Assembly: GCA_900538555.1 (NCBI GenBank) | Contig: UPYI01000010.1 | Span: forward strand, 55,526 to 119,525 | DNA: 64,000 bases | Source of the DNA: an uncultured Porphyromonadaceae bacterium | GTDB taxonomy: Bacteria; Bacteroidota; Bacteroidia; Bacteroidales; Barnesiellaceae | Direction: 5' to 3' | Shown here: positions 54,308-62,860 of the stretch, in pieces | Position numbering within the stretch: position 1 is the first letter of the stretch | How the letters are laid out: the number at the start of each line of letters is the position of its first letter | The notes under the pieces: model-generated | Told to the model about the DNA's origin: nothing | Seen by the model: only the letters and a program-made list of their open reading frames with translations | Database searches by the model: none | Program-made: the position numbers and the translations under genes

Positions 54308-55633
54308 CTATTGCGCCATGCAGAATTGCAGCAACCGGCGAGTCCAGTCCGCCAGATACAGCGGGATATTCAGCAGATGCCCGTCCCGTCTCAAATTCTT
54401 CATGGAGTATCTGATAGCCAGTTCCGGAGCATAATTTTTGCAATACACACCGAGGCTCTTTCCGTTCAGGCTTTCGCCCGATTTCACCTCTATGGGGTAT
54501 AGACCCATGCCCTGTTGCAACAAAAAATCCACTTCGGCAGTACCCGCCGAACTCCAATACCGGGGGAACGTATCGAAATGGGCGGCAAGCGATTGCAGTA
54601 CCATATTCTCCGTCAGTGCGCCTTTAAACTCCTTATAAAGCGGGCTGTCGGTCGAGAATACCTCTGCCGGAAGTCCCGACAACGCCCGCAGCAGCCCCGT
54701 ATCGCAAACATATATCTTGAATGCCGACCGGTCGTCGTAGGCAGCGATAGGCAGACCCGGCTTCGAGACCCACGACACCCGGTAGACCAGTCCCGCATGT
54801 TCCAGCCACAACAAACCCTCTTCATATTCACGTGCGCGGGCGCCCGGTTTTACCAAGTTGTATAGGAACTTCCGGTTCTCCTTCGACAGTTGCGACGGGA
54901 TGGAATCCCAGATTGCAGCGATGCGCGGAATGTCCCTGGCAGGCGCATGCTTCGAAAAATCCATCCGGTAAGCCGTCAGTATATCTTTCTGTATGCGGTC
55001 TACGCGGTCCAGTCCTTCGCCGCCGAGCATGGCGGTTACCGCTGCCGGCATACCGCCGCACACTTGATAACGGCGGAACGCCTCGGTCAGTTTGCCCGTT
55101 ACGATCTCCGGCAAAGCCTCGATGCCGTTCATCCCTTCGACGAAATCGTATATCTGCCGGTTCTCCGCAAGCAGGAATTCCCGGAACGATACCGGATACA
55201 TCCGCAGGAAATCCGTTTGCCCTACCGGAAAAGAATCCCCTTTCGACAGCAGGGCACCCAACAGCGAACCTGCCGCCACGATGTGATATTCCGGACGGTT
55301 CTCGTAAAAATATTTCAGGCTGTTCAATGCCTTGTTGCACTGCTGTATCTCGTCGAAAATAATCAAGGTGTTGCCCGCTTCGATCGGTCGGTCGGTGTAT
55401 AGGCGCAGTATGCCCAACAGCCGGTCCGGGTCTTTCGTATTCTCGAACTCGCGGCACAGCTCTTCCGATGCGTCGAAGTTGAAATAAGCCGTATGTTCGT
55501 AATACAGTTCGCCGAACTTCTTCAAAATCCAGGTCTTCCCGATTTGCCGGGCACCTTGCACGATCAGCGGTTTGCGTGTCGCGCTCTCTTTCCATTGCAG
55601 CAGCTTAGCCAATAAATCCCTTTTCAGTTCCAT
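54308..55633 (-). CDS. AAA-type ATPase with DUF4143 domain (second copy)
   Basis: Same architecture as the first copy. Walker A GARQIGKT at about 27-34, Walker B LIIFDEIQ with Asp94-Glu95, middle region AGSLLGALL and YPVSFREFLLAE, and a C-terminal EVDFLLQQGMGLYPIEVKSGE nuclease-like core. 441 aa. Function unknown. It has its own, unrelated 32-bp tandem array about 90 nt upstream of the start codon. Not an immediate duplicate of the first copy: the sequences have diverged well. Confidence 0.85.
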   Translation of the reverse strand: MELKRDLLAKLLQWKESATRKPLIVQGARQIGKTWILKKFGELYYEHTAYFNFDASEELCREFENTKDPDRLLGILRLYTDRPIEAGNTLIIFDEIQQCNKALNSLKYFYENRPEYHIVAAGSLLGALLSKGDSFPVGQTDFLRMYPVSFREFLLAENRQIYDFVEGMNGIEALPEIVTGKLTEAFRRYQVCGGMPAAVTAMLGGEGLDRVDRIQKDILTAYRMDFSKHAPARDIPRIAAIWDSIPSQLSKENRKFLYNLVKPGARAREYEEGLLWLEHAGLVYRVSWVSKPGLPIAAYDDRSAFKIYVCDTGLLRALSGLPAEVFSTDSPLYKEFKGALTENMVLQSLAAHFDTFPRYWSSAGTAEVDFLLQQGMGLYPIEVKSGESLNGKSLGVYCKNYAPELAIRYSMKNLRRDGHLLNIPLYLADWTRRLLQFCMAQ

Positions 55634-55720
55634 ACTTACCCAACGATAAATCCGATAAAATAGTACAGCTCGGAGGAATGCCGTTCAGCCGGGCATATCC
55701 GGCAGATTCCGCACTCTCGT

Positions 55721-55811
55721 ACACATTTCTCCAACGAGTTTTGTGCGAATCCACACATTTCTCCAATGAGTTTTGTGCAAATATACACATTTCTCCAACG
55801 AGTTTTGTGAT
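55721..55811 (-). repeat. 32-bp tandem array upstream of the second ATPase
   Basis: Three units starting at 55721, 55753 and 55785, 32-bp period, plus-strand core ACACATTTCTCCAACGAGTT. The middle junction forms the only full minus-strand TATATTTG (55778-55785), a possible -7 box with a leader of about 140 nt. Unlike the first array it is not a multiple of three and has no continuous reading frame meaning. Confidence 0.85.
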
Positions 55812-55909
55812 AACCTGCGGATTTTTTTTTCGTTTTCGGCGGCATTTTCTTCCGGCATATCCCGTTCCGCATCCCGCCGTCGGCAGCGGTGTCCGGTCTG
55901 CACCGCACG

Positions 55910-55973
55910 AAAAAACTCCGGCAAATTACCGGCCGTAGCATTTGGTTAGCTATACGGTCGGCAAATGCCGGAG
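55910..55973 (-). terminator. Terminator of the Dps-like gene
   Basis: Minus-strand CTCCGGCA pairs with TGCCGGAG, with a further inner stem (CCGTA/TACGG), followed by TTTTTTCG. Confidence 0.7.
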
Positions 55974-56000
55974 CTGGGGTATATAACAGTTGGGACGTAC

Positions 56001-56528
56001 TTACACTTCTACTACCGTATGTTCGTTCACATACACTTTCATGCGGGCGATATCGGTCAGGTAGTCCTGCAAATCCTGCTCATGCTCCTCTTCCTCTGCC
56101 ATGATATGTTTGGCGAGGTCGCAGGTCGTGAAATCCTTTCCGTGCGTCAGTTCCACGATTTCGCGGTAGCGGAGTATCGCACACCGTTCTGCGGCGATAT
56201 TCTGTTTCAGCACCTTCGTCACTTCCGGGTCGTTCGGTGCCGTATAGGCGCATTTGGCGTTTTTAAACCACTCCTGCGGCGAGAGCACCGGAGTACCTTC
56301 CAGTTCTATGATCCGGTCTGCAAGCCGTTGGGCATGCTTGTATTCCTCCATCGCATGTTCCATAAACTCCTTCTGTACGTCGGAACGGGCGGCGCCTTCG
56401 ACTACCTGTGCGCCGATCCAATACTGGTAAAAAGCCAGCCACTCTTCCGACAAGGCGGCGTTCAACTGTTTGAGAACCTCCGCCACATCTACCTTCCCTT
56501 TCAGGATTGCAACACTTTCTTTTGCCAT
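56001..56528 (-). CDS. Dps-like ferritin (DPSL / thioferritin type)
   Basis: Four-helix iron-storage and oxidative-stress protein of 175 aa. Ferroxidase ligands in the usual places: Glu29 in LSEEWLAFYQYW, Glu62 and His65 in EEYKHAQ, Glu114, and a late E-x2-H in AEEEEHE. Two cysteines, Cys93 (NAKCAYTAP) and Cys116 (ERCAI), sit where DPSL (thioferritin) proteins have their conserved pair. Known relatives form 12-mer cages that use peroxide to oxidise iron. Lies 100 nt behind the terminase gene on the same strand but has its own terminator. Confidence 0.88.
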   Translation of the reverse strand: MAKESVAILKGKVDVAEVLKQLNAALSEEWLAFYQYWIGAQVVEGAARSDVQKEFMEHAMEEYKHAQRLADRIIELEGTPVLSPQEWFKNAKCAYTAPNDPEVTKVLKQNIAAERCAILRYREIVELTHGKDFTTCDLAKHIMAEEEEHEQDLQDYLTDIARMKVYVNEHTVVEV

Positions 56529-56628
56529 AACCTTAAAAATTTATGTGGTATAACATCCGTGTCCCGTCGTGTCATACGCTTCGGGGCATCGGTTGAAAGA
56601 ATAACATTCCCGTATCGCTTTTGTTCAC

Positions 56629-58620
56629 CTACATCGACGCTTCGTTGATGAGCGGATGCCGTTTGGGCGACGGCGGGCGGTGCGGCGACGGCAGCGGCTC
56701 GGTATAGCAGATATAGTTCCCGATGCAGCGCGTAATCAGAATATCGTCGTGGTGTCCCTCCATAGCCCCGAAACTCCCGTTCGGTTTCCGCTCGAACACA
56801 TCGTGCTCGTAGCAAGCCTGCAAATCCCGCTCGATATACCCCCCTTCGCGCAACATATTTATCTGGTGGTTGATCAGCAGCAGTTTCGTGGCGCGGTTCA
56901 TGTGGAAGCCCCAGCGCGTCGGTGCCGACGCCCGTATCTGCCCGGCAGGAGCGCCCCGGGCATACAGGTTGTCGTAGCAGCTTGCCAGCGTGTCTAAAAT
57001 ATAATCGGCGTTGCCGCTGTCGCCGTTCTCCGTTTCGAGGGTGTTGCTTTCGATCACCAACAGGGCGTTGCGGTAGAACACCGCGATCTGCGCCGCTTTC
57101 CATGCCAGCAGGTCGTGGTCGGTATGCCCGCGCCACTGCGCGACGATCTCCGGCACGCCGCCCTCCGCCATCCAGTAGCGGTCGTACACCGCTATCACCG
57201 AGTAGTCCGCCTTCTCCGAACGCCCGCCGATATCCACCACCGCCACATACCGGTTGCGCAGGCACTCCGATTCGCCCGGCATTGCCCACACCTGCAAATG
57301 CCCGCCCGGTTCCGCGGCAAATCTCACCGCCTCCAACGCCCGTTTCCCCGTTACCGCCGCGCCGTACACCTCGCCCGTAAAATCGGGCGGGCGGCACTGT
57401 TCGCGCAGCCGTTGCACCGCCCGTATGTCGAACACCCGTTCGCCCGAATAGCTGAAAGCCTCCACGTCGTCCGACGGATATTCCGCCATCATGTCGGCGG
57501 CATCGTGATACTCTTTCCGCTTCGTCCGGTACCATGCGATCGCTTCGAGTGTCGCCCCCCGGTCCCACAACCCCCGTTCATAGTCGTCGAGCGAAGCGAT
57601 CAACGCCCCGTAGTCCGTCACCGGCAGGCTGTACATCTCTATCTCGAACCACGGCACGAAGATGAAACGTTTGTCGCTCTCGCCCCGTTTCGCCCGTTCG
57701 CACTCCCGGTGGAAATAATTTCCCGTGCCGTTCGCCGTGCTCTCCAACACCACCACCGAGTAGGGGAGCAGGGCGATCGAGCCGCATACCGAGCGGATCA
57801 GCGACTCGGGGCTGCGCAGCCGCGTATGGTTCCAGAACGCCACCTCCGACAGGTGCGCCATGACCGCGTCCGCCCCCCGTATCGACTCCGGGCTTTCCGC
57901 CGACCCGATCGTCACCCGGCAACCCGTATCGGCGATCACCGACGTGTTCGACATCCGTTCGAACGGCTGGAAGCGCGGGCTCCGGTCGCTGTGCAGCAGC
58001 CACCCCGGATAATTTTCCAGCAGTTTCGAATACATCGCCTTGATATTGGCGGCGGCATCTTTCAGGTGGGCGCAGATCACGCTGTTCCAACTGCGCCGGT
58101 GCACCAGCTGGATCCACGCCATATACATCTGTATCAAGGTCGATCCGCCCCATTGCCGGGCTTTCAGCAACACGATACGGATCGGCTTCCCTGCCCGGCG
58201 CATCTCTTCCATCACCTCCAACACCCGCCGTTGCGGGCGGTTGAGGCGGAACGGAATATCGCCGTCGCCCTGTTTGTCCTTGATGCGAACGAACAGGATA
58301 GCCCAGAACTCGAAGTCGTACCGTATCCGCACCTCGATCCAGCGTTGCCACACCGCTTCGCGGCGTTGTTCCGTCGCGCATTCGTGCAGGCACTCCCCGA
58401 TAAACCGGTCGATGCTGCCCGCCCGGCACAACTGTTCCACCCACTCCGTCTCCTGCGCCATTTCGCGCGGAATATATTGCAGCGGTATCGGCGCGTCGGG
58501 CAGATGCACCGCCATGCGCTCTCCGCCCGATGCCCCTTCGCCCGTTTCGGGGTGGTAAGGCTGCCGCAGCCGTTCGTTGCGCCGCCGGTTCTCCGCTTCC
58601 GAAATCGTTTCGTGTCCCAT
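56629..58620 (-). CDS. Phage terminase large subunit-like protein
   Basis: DNA-packaging motor of tailed phages. The ATPase part has a Walker A variant KARQWGGST at about 153-161 and Walker B ADAVMAHLSE ending in Glu259, followed by the coupling motif STANGTGNYFH near 295. The RNase H-like nuclease part has VVDIGGRSEKADYS near 470, LLVIESN near 535 and HHDD near 628, giving the acidic triad. 663 aa is full length with no break, so it may be functional. Base composition is clearly more GC-rich than the flanking chromosome. Confidence 0.85.
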   Translation of the reverse strand: MGHETISEAENRRRNERLRQPYHPETGEGASGGERMAVHLPDAPIPLQYIPREMAQETEWVEQLCRAGSIDRFIGECLHECATEQRREAVWQRWIEVRIRYDFEFWAILFVRIKDKQGDGDIPFRLNRPQRRVLEVMEEMRRAGKPIRIVLLKARQWGGSTLIQMYMAWIQLVHRRSWNSVICAHLKDAAANIKAMYSKLLENYPGWLLHSDRSPRFQPFERMSNTSVIADTGCRVTIGSAESPESIRGADAVMAHLSEVAFWNHTRLRSPESLIRSVCGSIALLPYSVVVLESTANGTGNYFHRECERAKRGESDKRFIFVPWFEIEMYSLPVTDYGALIASLDDYERGLWDRGATLEAIAWYRTKRKEYHDAADMMAEYPSDDVEAFSYSGERVFDIRAVQRLREQCRPPDFTGEVYGAAVTGKRALEAVRFAAEPGGHLQVWAMPGESECLRNRYVAVVDIGGRSEKADYSVIAVYDRYWMAEGGVPEIVAQWRGHTDHDLLAWKAAQIAVFYRNALLVIESNTLETENGDSGNADYILDTLASCYDNLYARGAPAGQIRASAPTRWGFHMNRATKLLLINHQINMLREGGYIERDLQACYEHDVFERKPNGSFGAMEGHHDDILITRCIGNYICYTEPLPSPHRPPSPKRHPLINEASM

Positions 58621-58621
58621 A

Positions 58622-58858
58622 TCACTCCTTCCGTTCTATCCGGGCGAGGCGGTCGAGCGTATCGGCTATCACGCTCCACCCGTTTCCCTCGGCGGGCTGC
58701 TGCCCGTTCTGTTTCTCCAATATCTCGATACACTTCAACAACGTCACTTCGTTGTCGCACTCCGGTATGATGCAGCGCAGCCGGTCGTAGCACAGCCGTA
58801 GAATCTCGTTGCGGCGGTCGTTTCCACCGCCCTCCTTATCCTCTTTTTTACCCTTCAT
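58622..58858 (-). CDS. Small charged protein next to the terminase
   Basis: 78 aa, highly charged, helical (RRNEILRLCYDRLRCI, NEVTLLKCIEILEKQN). It ends 1 nt before the terminase start. Position and form suggest a small-terminase or accessory packaging protein, but no family signature is visible. Confidence 0.55.
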   Translation of the reverse strand: MKGKKEDKEGGGNDRRNEILRLCYDRLRCIIPECDNEVTLLKCIEILEKQNGQQPAEGNGWSVIADTLDRLARIERKE

Positions 58859-58974
58859 GATCCTCTTATTTATCGTTATACCAATTTTTTGCGAAGGTAG
58901 GAGGTGATATTTGCATGTCGATGTTATAAAAATAAGAAATCGAGAAAACAAACCTTTCAAAAACAATTTCACGT

Positions 58975-59478
58975 ATGAGTTTAGCATTAGTAACCGCACT
59001 CGCCTCGTTGGGTGGACTGGCGATGAACTATTCCGCCTACCAGCGGGGAAACCGCGCGACCGACAAGTTTCTCTCGGAACAAAAACAGTCCGCGCAGAAA
59101 CTCGACAACATTTTCAACCGCGAATATTATCAGAACTACCTCGACCGTTCCGACTCGCAGAACCTGTTGAGCAACATGCGCGACCAGCTCTCGCAGCAAA
59201 GCAAGCAGCTGCGCAACACCGCAGCCGTCACCGGAGCCACGCCCGAAGCCACCGTAGCCGCGCAAAAATACCAGACCGAAGCTCTTGGAAAAGCAGCCGG
59301 AGCCATTGCCGCAAACGGGGCTTCGTGGAAATCGTCGCTCCTCAACAGCTACCTGTCGGCTCGCGGAAACATCAACAACCGTATCGCCGACGTGCAGAAT
59401 GCCCGGAACCGCACGAACCTCGAAGCCGTCAATTCCGGACTCAATTTCATACAAACCTATCTCAACGCCGATGAATAA
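58975..59478 (+). CDS. Putative phage virion/ejection protein
   Basis: 167 aa. A hydrophobic N-terminus (MSLALVTALASLGGLAMN) is followed by a Gln/Asn/Ala-rich helical body (NLLSNMRDQLSQQSKQLRN). This resembles the internal core (ejection) proteins of podoviruses such as the T7 gp14 class, by character and not by proven homology. Divergent from the terminase; the first of three plus-strand genes. Overlaps the next gene by 8 nt. Confidence 0.55.
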   Translation: MSLALVTALASLGGLAMNYSAYQRGNRATDKFLSEQKQSAQKLDNIFNREYYQNYLDRSDSQNLLSNMRDQLSQQSKQLRNTAAVTGATPEATVAAQKYQTEALGKAAGAIAANGASWKSSLLNSYLSARGNINNRIADVQNARNRTNLEAVNSGLNFIQTYLNADE

Positions 59479-59974
59479 TAACGATACCGAACGCGCGCGG
59501 GAGCGAAGCCGCTCTTGGCGCGAAGAACTGTACACACGCATGGGCGACGGAGAAGGATTTCTCGAAGCCTGCACGCATAGTCTCGAAAAACGCCGTCCGC
59601 TCGGCGAACCCGTCGCACAGGCACGCCGGCAGATCGCCGACCTGCTCGTCCTGCTTCGCCTCGTAGCTCCGGCAATACGGCACACCGGCGACGACAGCGG
59701 TTTGCCGTCGTCCGTCGCCGACTGCTACCGCCGCCGGTTGCCCGACGACGAAACCGGCTGGATACGCCGCCGATGCTGGCAACACTTCCTGCACGACCTG
59801 CACACCGGTTGCGCCGACACACCGCCGGCATGCCCGCTCTGTCCGCAGGAGATCGAATACGCCGTGGGGCAGGGCGCACATGCCCGTCACCACCTCTTCA
59901 ATCTGTTGGTGGCGCGGGGCATATCCGTCGAAACCGCCCGGCTGTTAGTACTGAAAATAATTCCTAACCGATAA
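59471..59974 (+). CDS. Hypothetical protein of the phage-like cassette
   Basis: 167 aa, Arg-rich. Possible zinc site: CADTPPACPLC followed by a HARHH cluster near 120-145. The start codon lies inside the end of the previous gene, indicating a tight operon. No family recognised. Confidence 0.6.
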   Translation: MNNNDTERARERSRSWREELYTRMGDGEGFLEACTHSLEKRRPLGEPVAQARRQIADLLVLLRLVAPAIRHTGDDSGLPSSVADCYRRRLPDDETGWIRRRCWQHFLHDLHTGCADTPPACPLCPQEIEYAVGQGAHARHHLFNLLVARGISVETARLLVLKIIPNR

Positions 59975-59983
59975 CACACCGAT

Positions 59984-62659
59984 ATGAAGACATTCAACAA
60001 TCTGCCCGGACTGGCTGACGAAAACCCGGCATGGGACCAAGTAAGCCCCGACCTGCAAGAATTTTATCGCTCGTCCGGCAACCGGTCCGAAGCCGTCCGG
60101 CGCGAACCGATCGACTTCGAATACACATTACCCGCGTCGTCCGAAAACGGTGCGCCGGCATCCGGCGTACCCTTTACGACGGCAACCCCCGAAAAAAAAG
60201 GCATGCCGTCGTACCGCTTCGGTTGGGACGAACCGTCGGGCGGAACCACCCTGCCGGTCGTCGGCGAAGAAGCTTTGCTGCCGACCCCCCGGACACCTGC
60301 GCCCATGCTGCCCGCCACGCCCCGCTCGTCGGGAGGAGCCGCCCAGCCGGGGGGACAATCCCCCGCACCGGCACAACCTGCTCCCGGCACACCGCCTTCG
60401 GAGCAGCCCGGACAAAAACCGGAACAAAACGGGGATAAAGATACCATCGACGACCTGTGGGGCGGGCTGAAAAACGGAGTAGACCGCGCTATCAACGACT
60501 GGAAATACGGTCAAGGCTGGATTTCCAGCCAGATGAACGACGAAGAAAAACAGCGGGCTATCGCCGAATACGCCCTCAAATATCCCGAAATCTATAAAAA
60601 CATGTCGCCCGGAGAACTGGAACAGGATATGCGCCGAATGGGGATGTTGCCCGAAAAGAGCGGACAGCCCCAAAATCCGGCGACCCAGCCCGACATGCCG
60701 CAAGCCTCTCCCGCCGAGCCGCAAGCACCACCTGTCGAACCCCAATCACCTCCCGTCAGGGAGCAAGTGCCACCCGTCGAAATGCCGTCGCCCATACCGG
60801 AAACCGACAGCCAGCCCGAAACACCCCGCTTGCGCCGCGAAGACGCGGATCTGCACGCCGGTGCTTTGAAGATGATCGCCGGTATGCGCAACGGAGGTAT
60901 GGACGACGAGCAGATACGCGATTCGCTCGACCACATCGCCCGCTTCGGCGGCGAAGGCACCCGGCAGATGGAGCAGGCACGGCAACGCAACCGGCAGCTC
61001 GCCGCCACATCGGGCTGGGGGACGGTAGGCGCTACGACCGCAGGCATAGCCCAACAGCTCCTGCCTCTCGGCGTGGCATATTTCAATCCGCCCGTTGCCG
61101 CGGCAATGACCGCCGGGAATGTACTGGCAGGCACATCGCAAAACTTCTTGGAGTCGAAAATGGAACTGGAAAACTACGAGCGCGAGAGCGGTGCCAAACT
61201 CACCCCCTTGCAACGCAACGGCTATCTGATTGCCGCCACGGCTTCCGGATTCCTCGTCGATGCCCTTTTGCAAAGCCGTTACCTCGGCAACGTGACCCGC
61301 GGTTTGCGCGAATCCATTCTCGCACAGATGAAACGCCAGTTGGTGAGCAATCCGGTGGCGCGAGCCGAGATGATGAAAGGCGCGAAACGCTTGGCGGCTA
61401 ACGACCGCTGGATGGCTCCGGTCGGTTTGATAAAAGATATGGCTGCCGGTTCTGCCGGCAACGGTATCGATGCGGCGGCGCAGGAACTGGCTACGATGAT
61501 CTACCGCAACGAGGAAGATTATCCCGAGATACGCGATATTCTCGAAAGCTCCTTTACCGGTGCTTGGCAAGGCGGCGTTACGGGTGCGGTTGCCGGAGGG
61601 GTGGGTCGCCGGCTTAACCGCTCCCTGCACAACCGCCGGCGAGCCGCCTCCGACGAGGTGTTTATGGCAGATCATCCGTTCAACGGTCGTGTCGAGGTAG
61701 TGGGGCACGATGCCGAAACGGGGCGCACGCAAATCGTCGATCCCGAAAGCCACCGGGTGATTTCGGTCGAGGGAATCCCTGCCGAGGAAATCCGTTCCTA
61801 TTCGCCCGAGGCGTTGGCTAACGATGCCGCCGTCCGGCAATTGGAGGGCGATCCGTGGGATCACACGGTGGATGAGCGGCGTCGGGATTTCAACAGAGAG
61901 ATGGACAAACAGTGGAAGTCGATGTCGGTGCGGACGAAATATAAATTGACCCGCGATTTGGTAGACCGAATGGGGTTGGACGATGTTTACATTTATAAAA
62001 GTGCGGAAGACTTGCCCAAAGACATAGTGGATCCCGAGTCCGTTTTGGGGGCTTATAATCCCAAAGAGTCTCCTTTTGAAGCTGGAAAGATCAGTATAGT
62101 ATTGGATAATATCGGCTCTTATACGGAATTGCAGCACGTTATTCTGCACGAAGCGGCGGGACACAAAGGGTTGGATATGTTCTTTTCGCATCCTGCCTAT
62201 AAAAATTTGTTTTTAAGGCGAGTGGCTCGTGGATTATCGGGCGCGGATAGAGAGTTCTTTGCGGAAATTTATGGAAATGAATATTATGGTTCGGAAGAAA
62301 TTTTGGCAGATTTGGCGGCAAATAATACGAACCCGGCATTGTGGCAGAAAATTTCCGGCGAACTGCGCTATCGGCTGGGCTATATCATACCGGGCTTGAA
62401 GGTCTCCGACAGCGAGATGCGCACTCTGATGTGGAAAGCAACCAATACGGTACGCAATGAAAAAGCAGTTATTAATAACATCTGGCGGGGAAAATGGTCG
62501 GACAATCATCCCGACCGGGATTTCGGGCGTCCTTTGCAGGAGGTGGATGCAGATACCTACCGCCGGATGTGGGAGACAGACCCGCAGTGGCAGGGGTACA
62601 AACGGCTCTACGATGCCGTCTACGGCGATAGTCCGGCAGGCAATGATGTAGAAAAGTAA
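59984..62659 (+). CDS. Large multidomain virion-like protein with zincin-like C-terminal domain
   Basis: 891 aa. Residues about 1-290 are low complexity and rich in Pro/Gln (many PQxPPVEPQ-type stretches). About 340-480 hold hydrophobic segments (GVAYFNPPVAAAMTAGNVLAG, IAATASGFLVDALLQ) typical of membrane-penetrating ejection proteins, and a further glycine-rich hydrophobic stretch follows near 525-545 (GAWQGGVTGAVAGGVG). The C-terminal third contains HEAAGHKGLD near 720, an HE-x3-H relative of zinc peptidase motifs seen in large phage polyvalent proteins. Base composition falls from GC-rich to AT-rich near 61,850-61,950, at the border of that last domain. Full length, no break. Confidence 0.65.
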   Translation: MKTFNNLPGLADENPAWDQVSPDLQEFYRSSGNRSEAVRREPIDFEYTLPASSENGAPASGVPFTTATPEKKGMPSYRFGWDEPSGGTTLPVVGEEALLPTPRTPAPMLPATPRSSGGAAQPGGQSPAPAQPAPGTPPSEQPGQKPEQNGDKDTIDDLWGGLKNGVDRAINDWKYGQGWISSQMNDEEKQRAIAEYALKYPEIYKNMSPGELEQDMRRMGMLPEKSGQPQNPATQPDMPQASPAEPQAPPVEPQSPPVREQVPPVEMPSPIPETDSQPETPRLRREDADLHAGALKMIAGMRNGGMDDEQIRDSLDHIARFGGEGTRQMEQARQRNRQLAATSGWGTVGATTAGIAQQLLPLGVAYFNPPVAAAMTAGNVLAGTSQNFLESKMELENYERESGAKLTPLQRNGYLIAATASGFLVDALLQSRYLGNVTRGLRESILAQMKRQLVSNPVARAEMMKGAKRLAANDRWMAPVGLIKDMAAGSAGNGIDAAAQELATMIYRNEEDYPEIRDILESSFTGAWQGGVTGAVAGGVGRRLNRSLHNRRRAASDEVFMADHPFNGRVEVVGHDAETGRTQIVDPESHRVISVEGIPAEEIRSYSPEALANDAAVRQLEGDPWDHTVDERRRDFNREMDKQWKSMSVRTKYKLTRDLVDRMGLDDVYIYKSAEDLPKDIVDPESVLGAYNPKESPFEAGKISIVLDNIGSYTELQHVILHEAAGHKGLDMFFSHPAYKNLFLRRVARGLSGADREFFAEIYGNEYYGSEEILADLAANNTNPALWQKISGELRYRLGYIIPGLKVSDSEMRTLMWKATNTVRNEKAVINNIWRGKWSDNHPDRDFGRPLQEVDADTYRRMWETDPQWQGYKRLYDAVYGDSPAGNDVEK

Positions 62660-62819
62660 AATTCTTTTGGGATTTTTTCGCAATCGTCCCACCAACAAAC
62701 ACCCTGCGGCAACGGTTTTTACCGGTGAATAGGATGTGATAGGAAAAAGACCGGCGCAATAGGTGATTGGTTATACTTGGGTGATTGCGCGCTCCGCCCC
62801 TGCGGGCGGAGATACGGGG

Positions 62820-62860
62820 ACGCACTCCGGCGTATCGACGCACGGGGTGCGTTTTTTTTA
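62820..62860 (+). terminator. Terminator after the phage-like cassette
   Basis: ACGCACTCC pairs with GGGGTGCGT, followed by eight T. A second GC-rich hairpin, CTCCGCCCCTGCGGGCGGAG, lies at 62792-62811. The T-run touches the miaA stop codon. Confidence 0.75.

Noticed and set aside
53760..54557. 265-codon minus-strand frame that contains the LAEIDKTNEIN repeats
   Set aside because: Its first part overlaps the second ATPase in another frame and the rest runs across the candidate sRNA; no start signal or domain. I keep the repeat part as a finding but not the whole frame as a gene.
57115..58770. 551-codon open frame antisense to the terminase
   Set aside because: Arg/His/Pro-rich translation with no domain; the opposite strand has a convincing terminase with ATPase and nuclease motifs.
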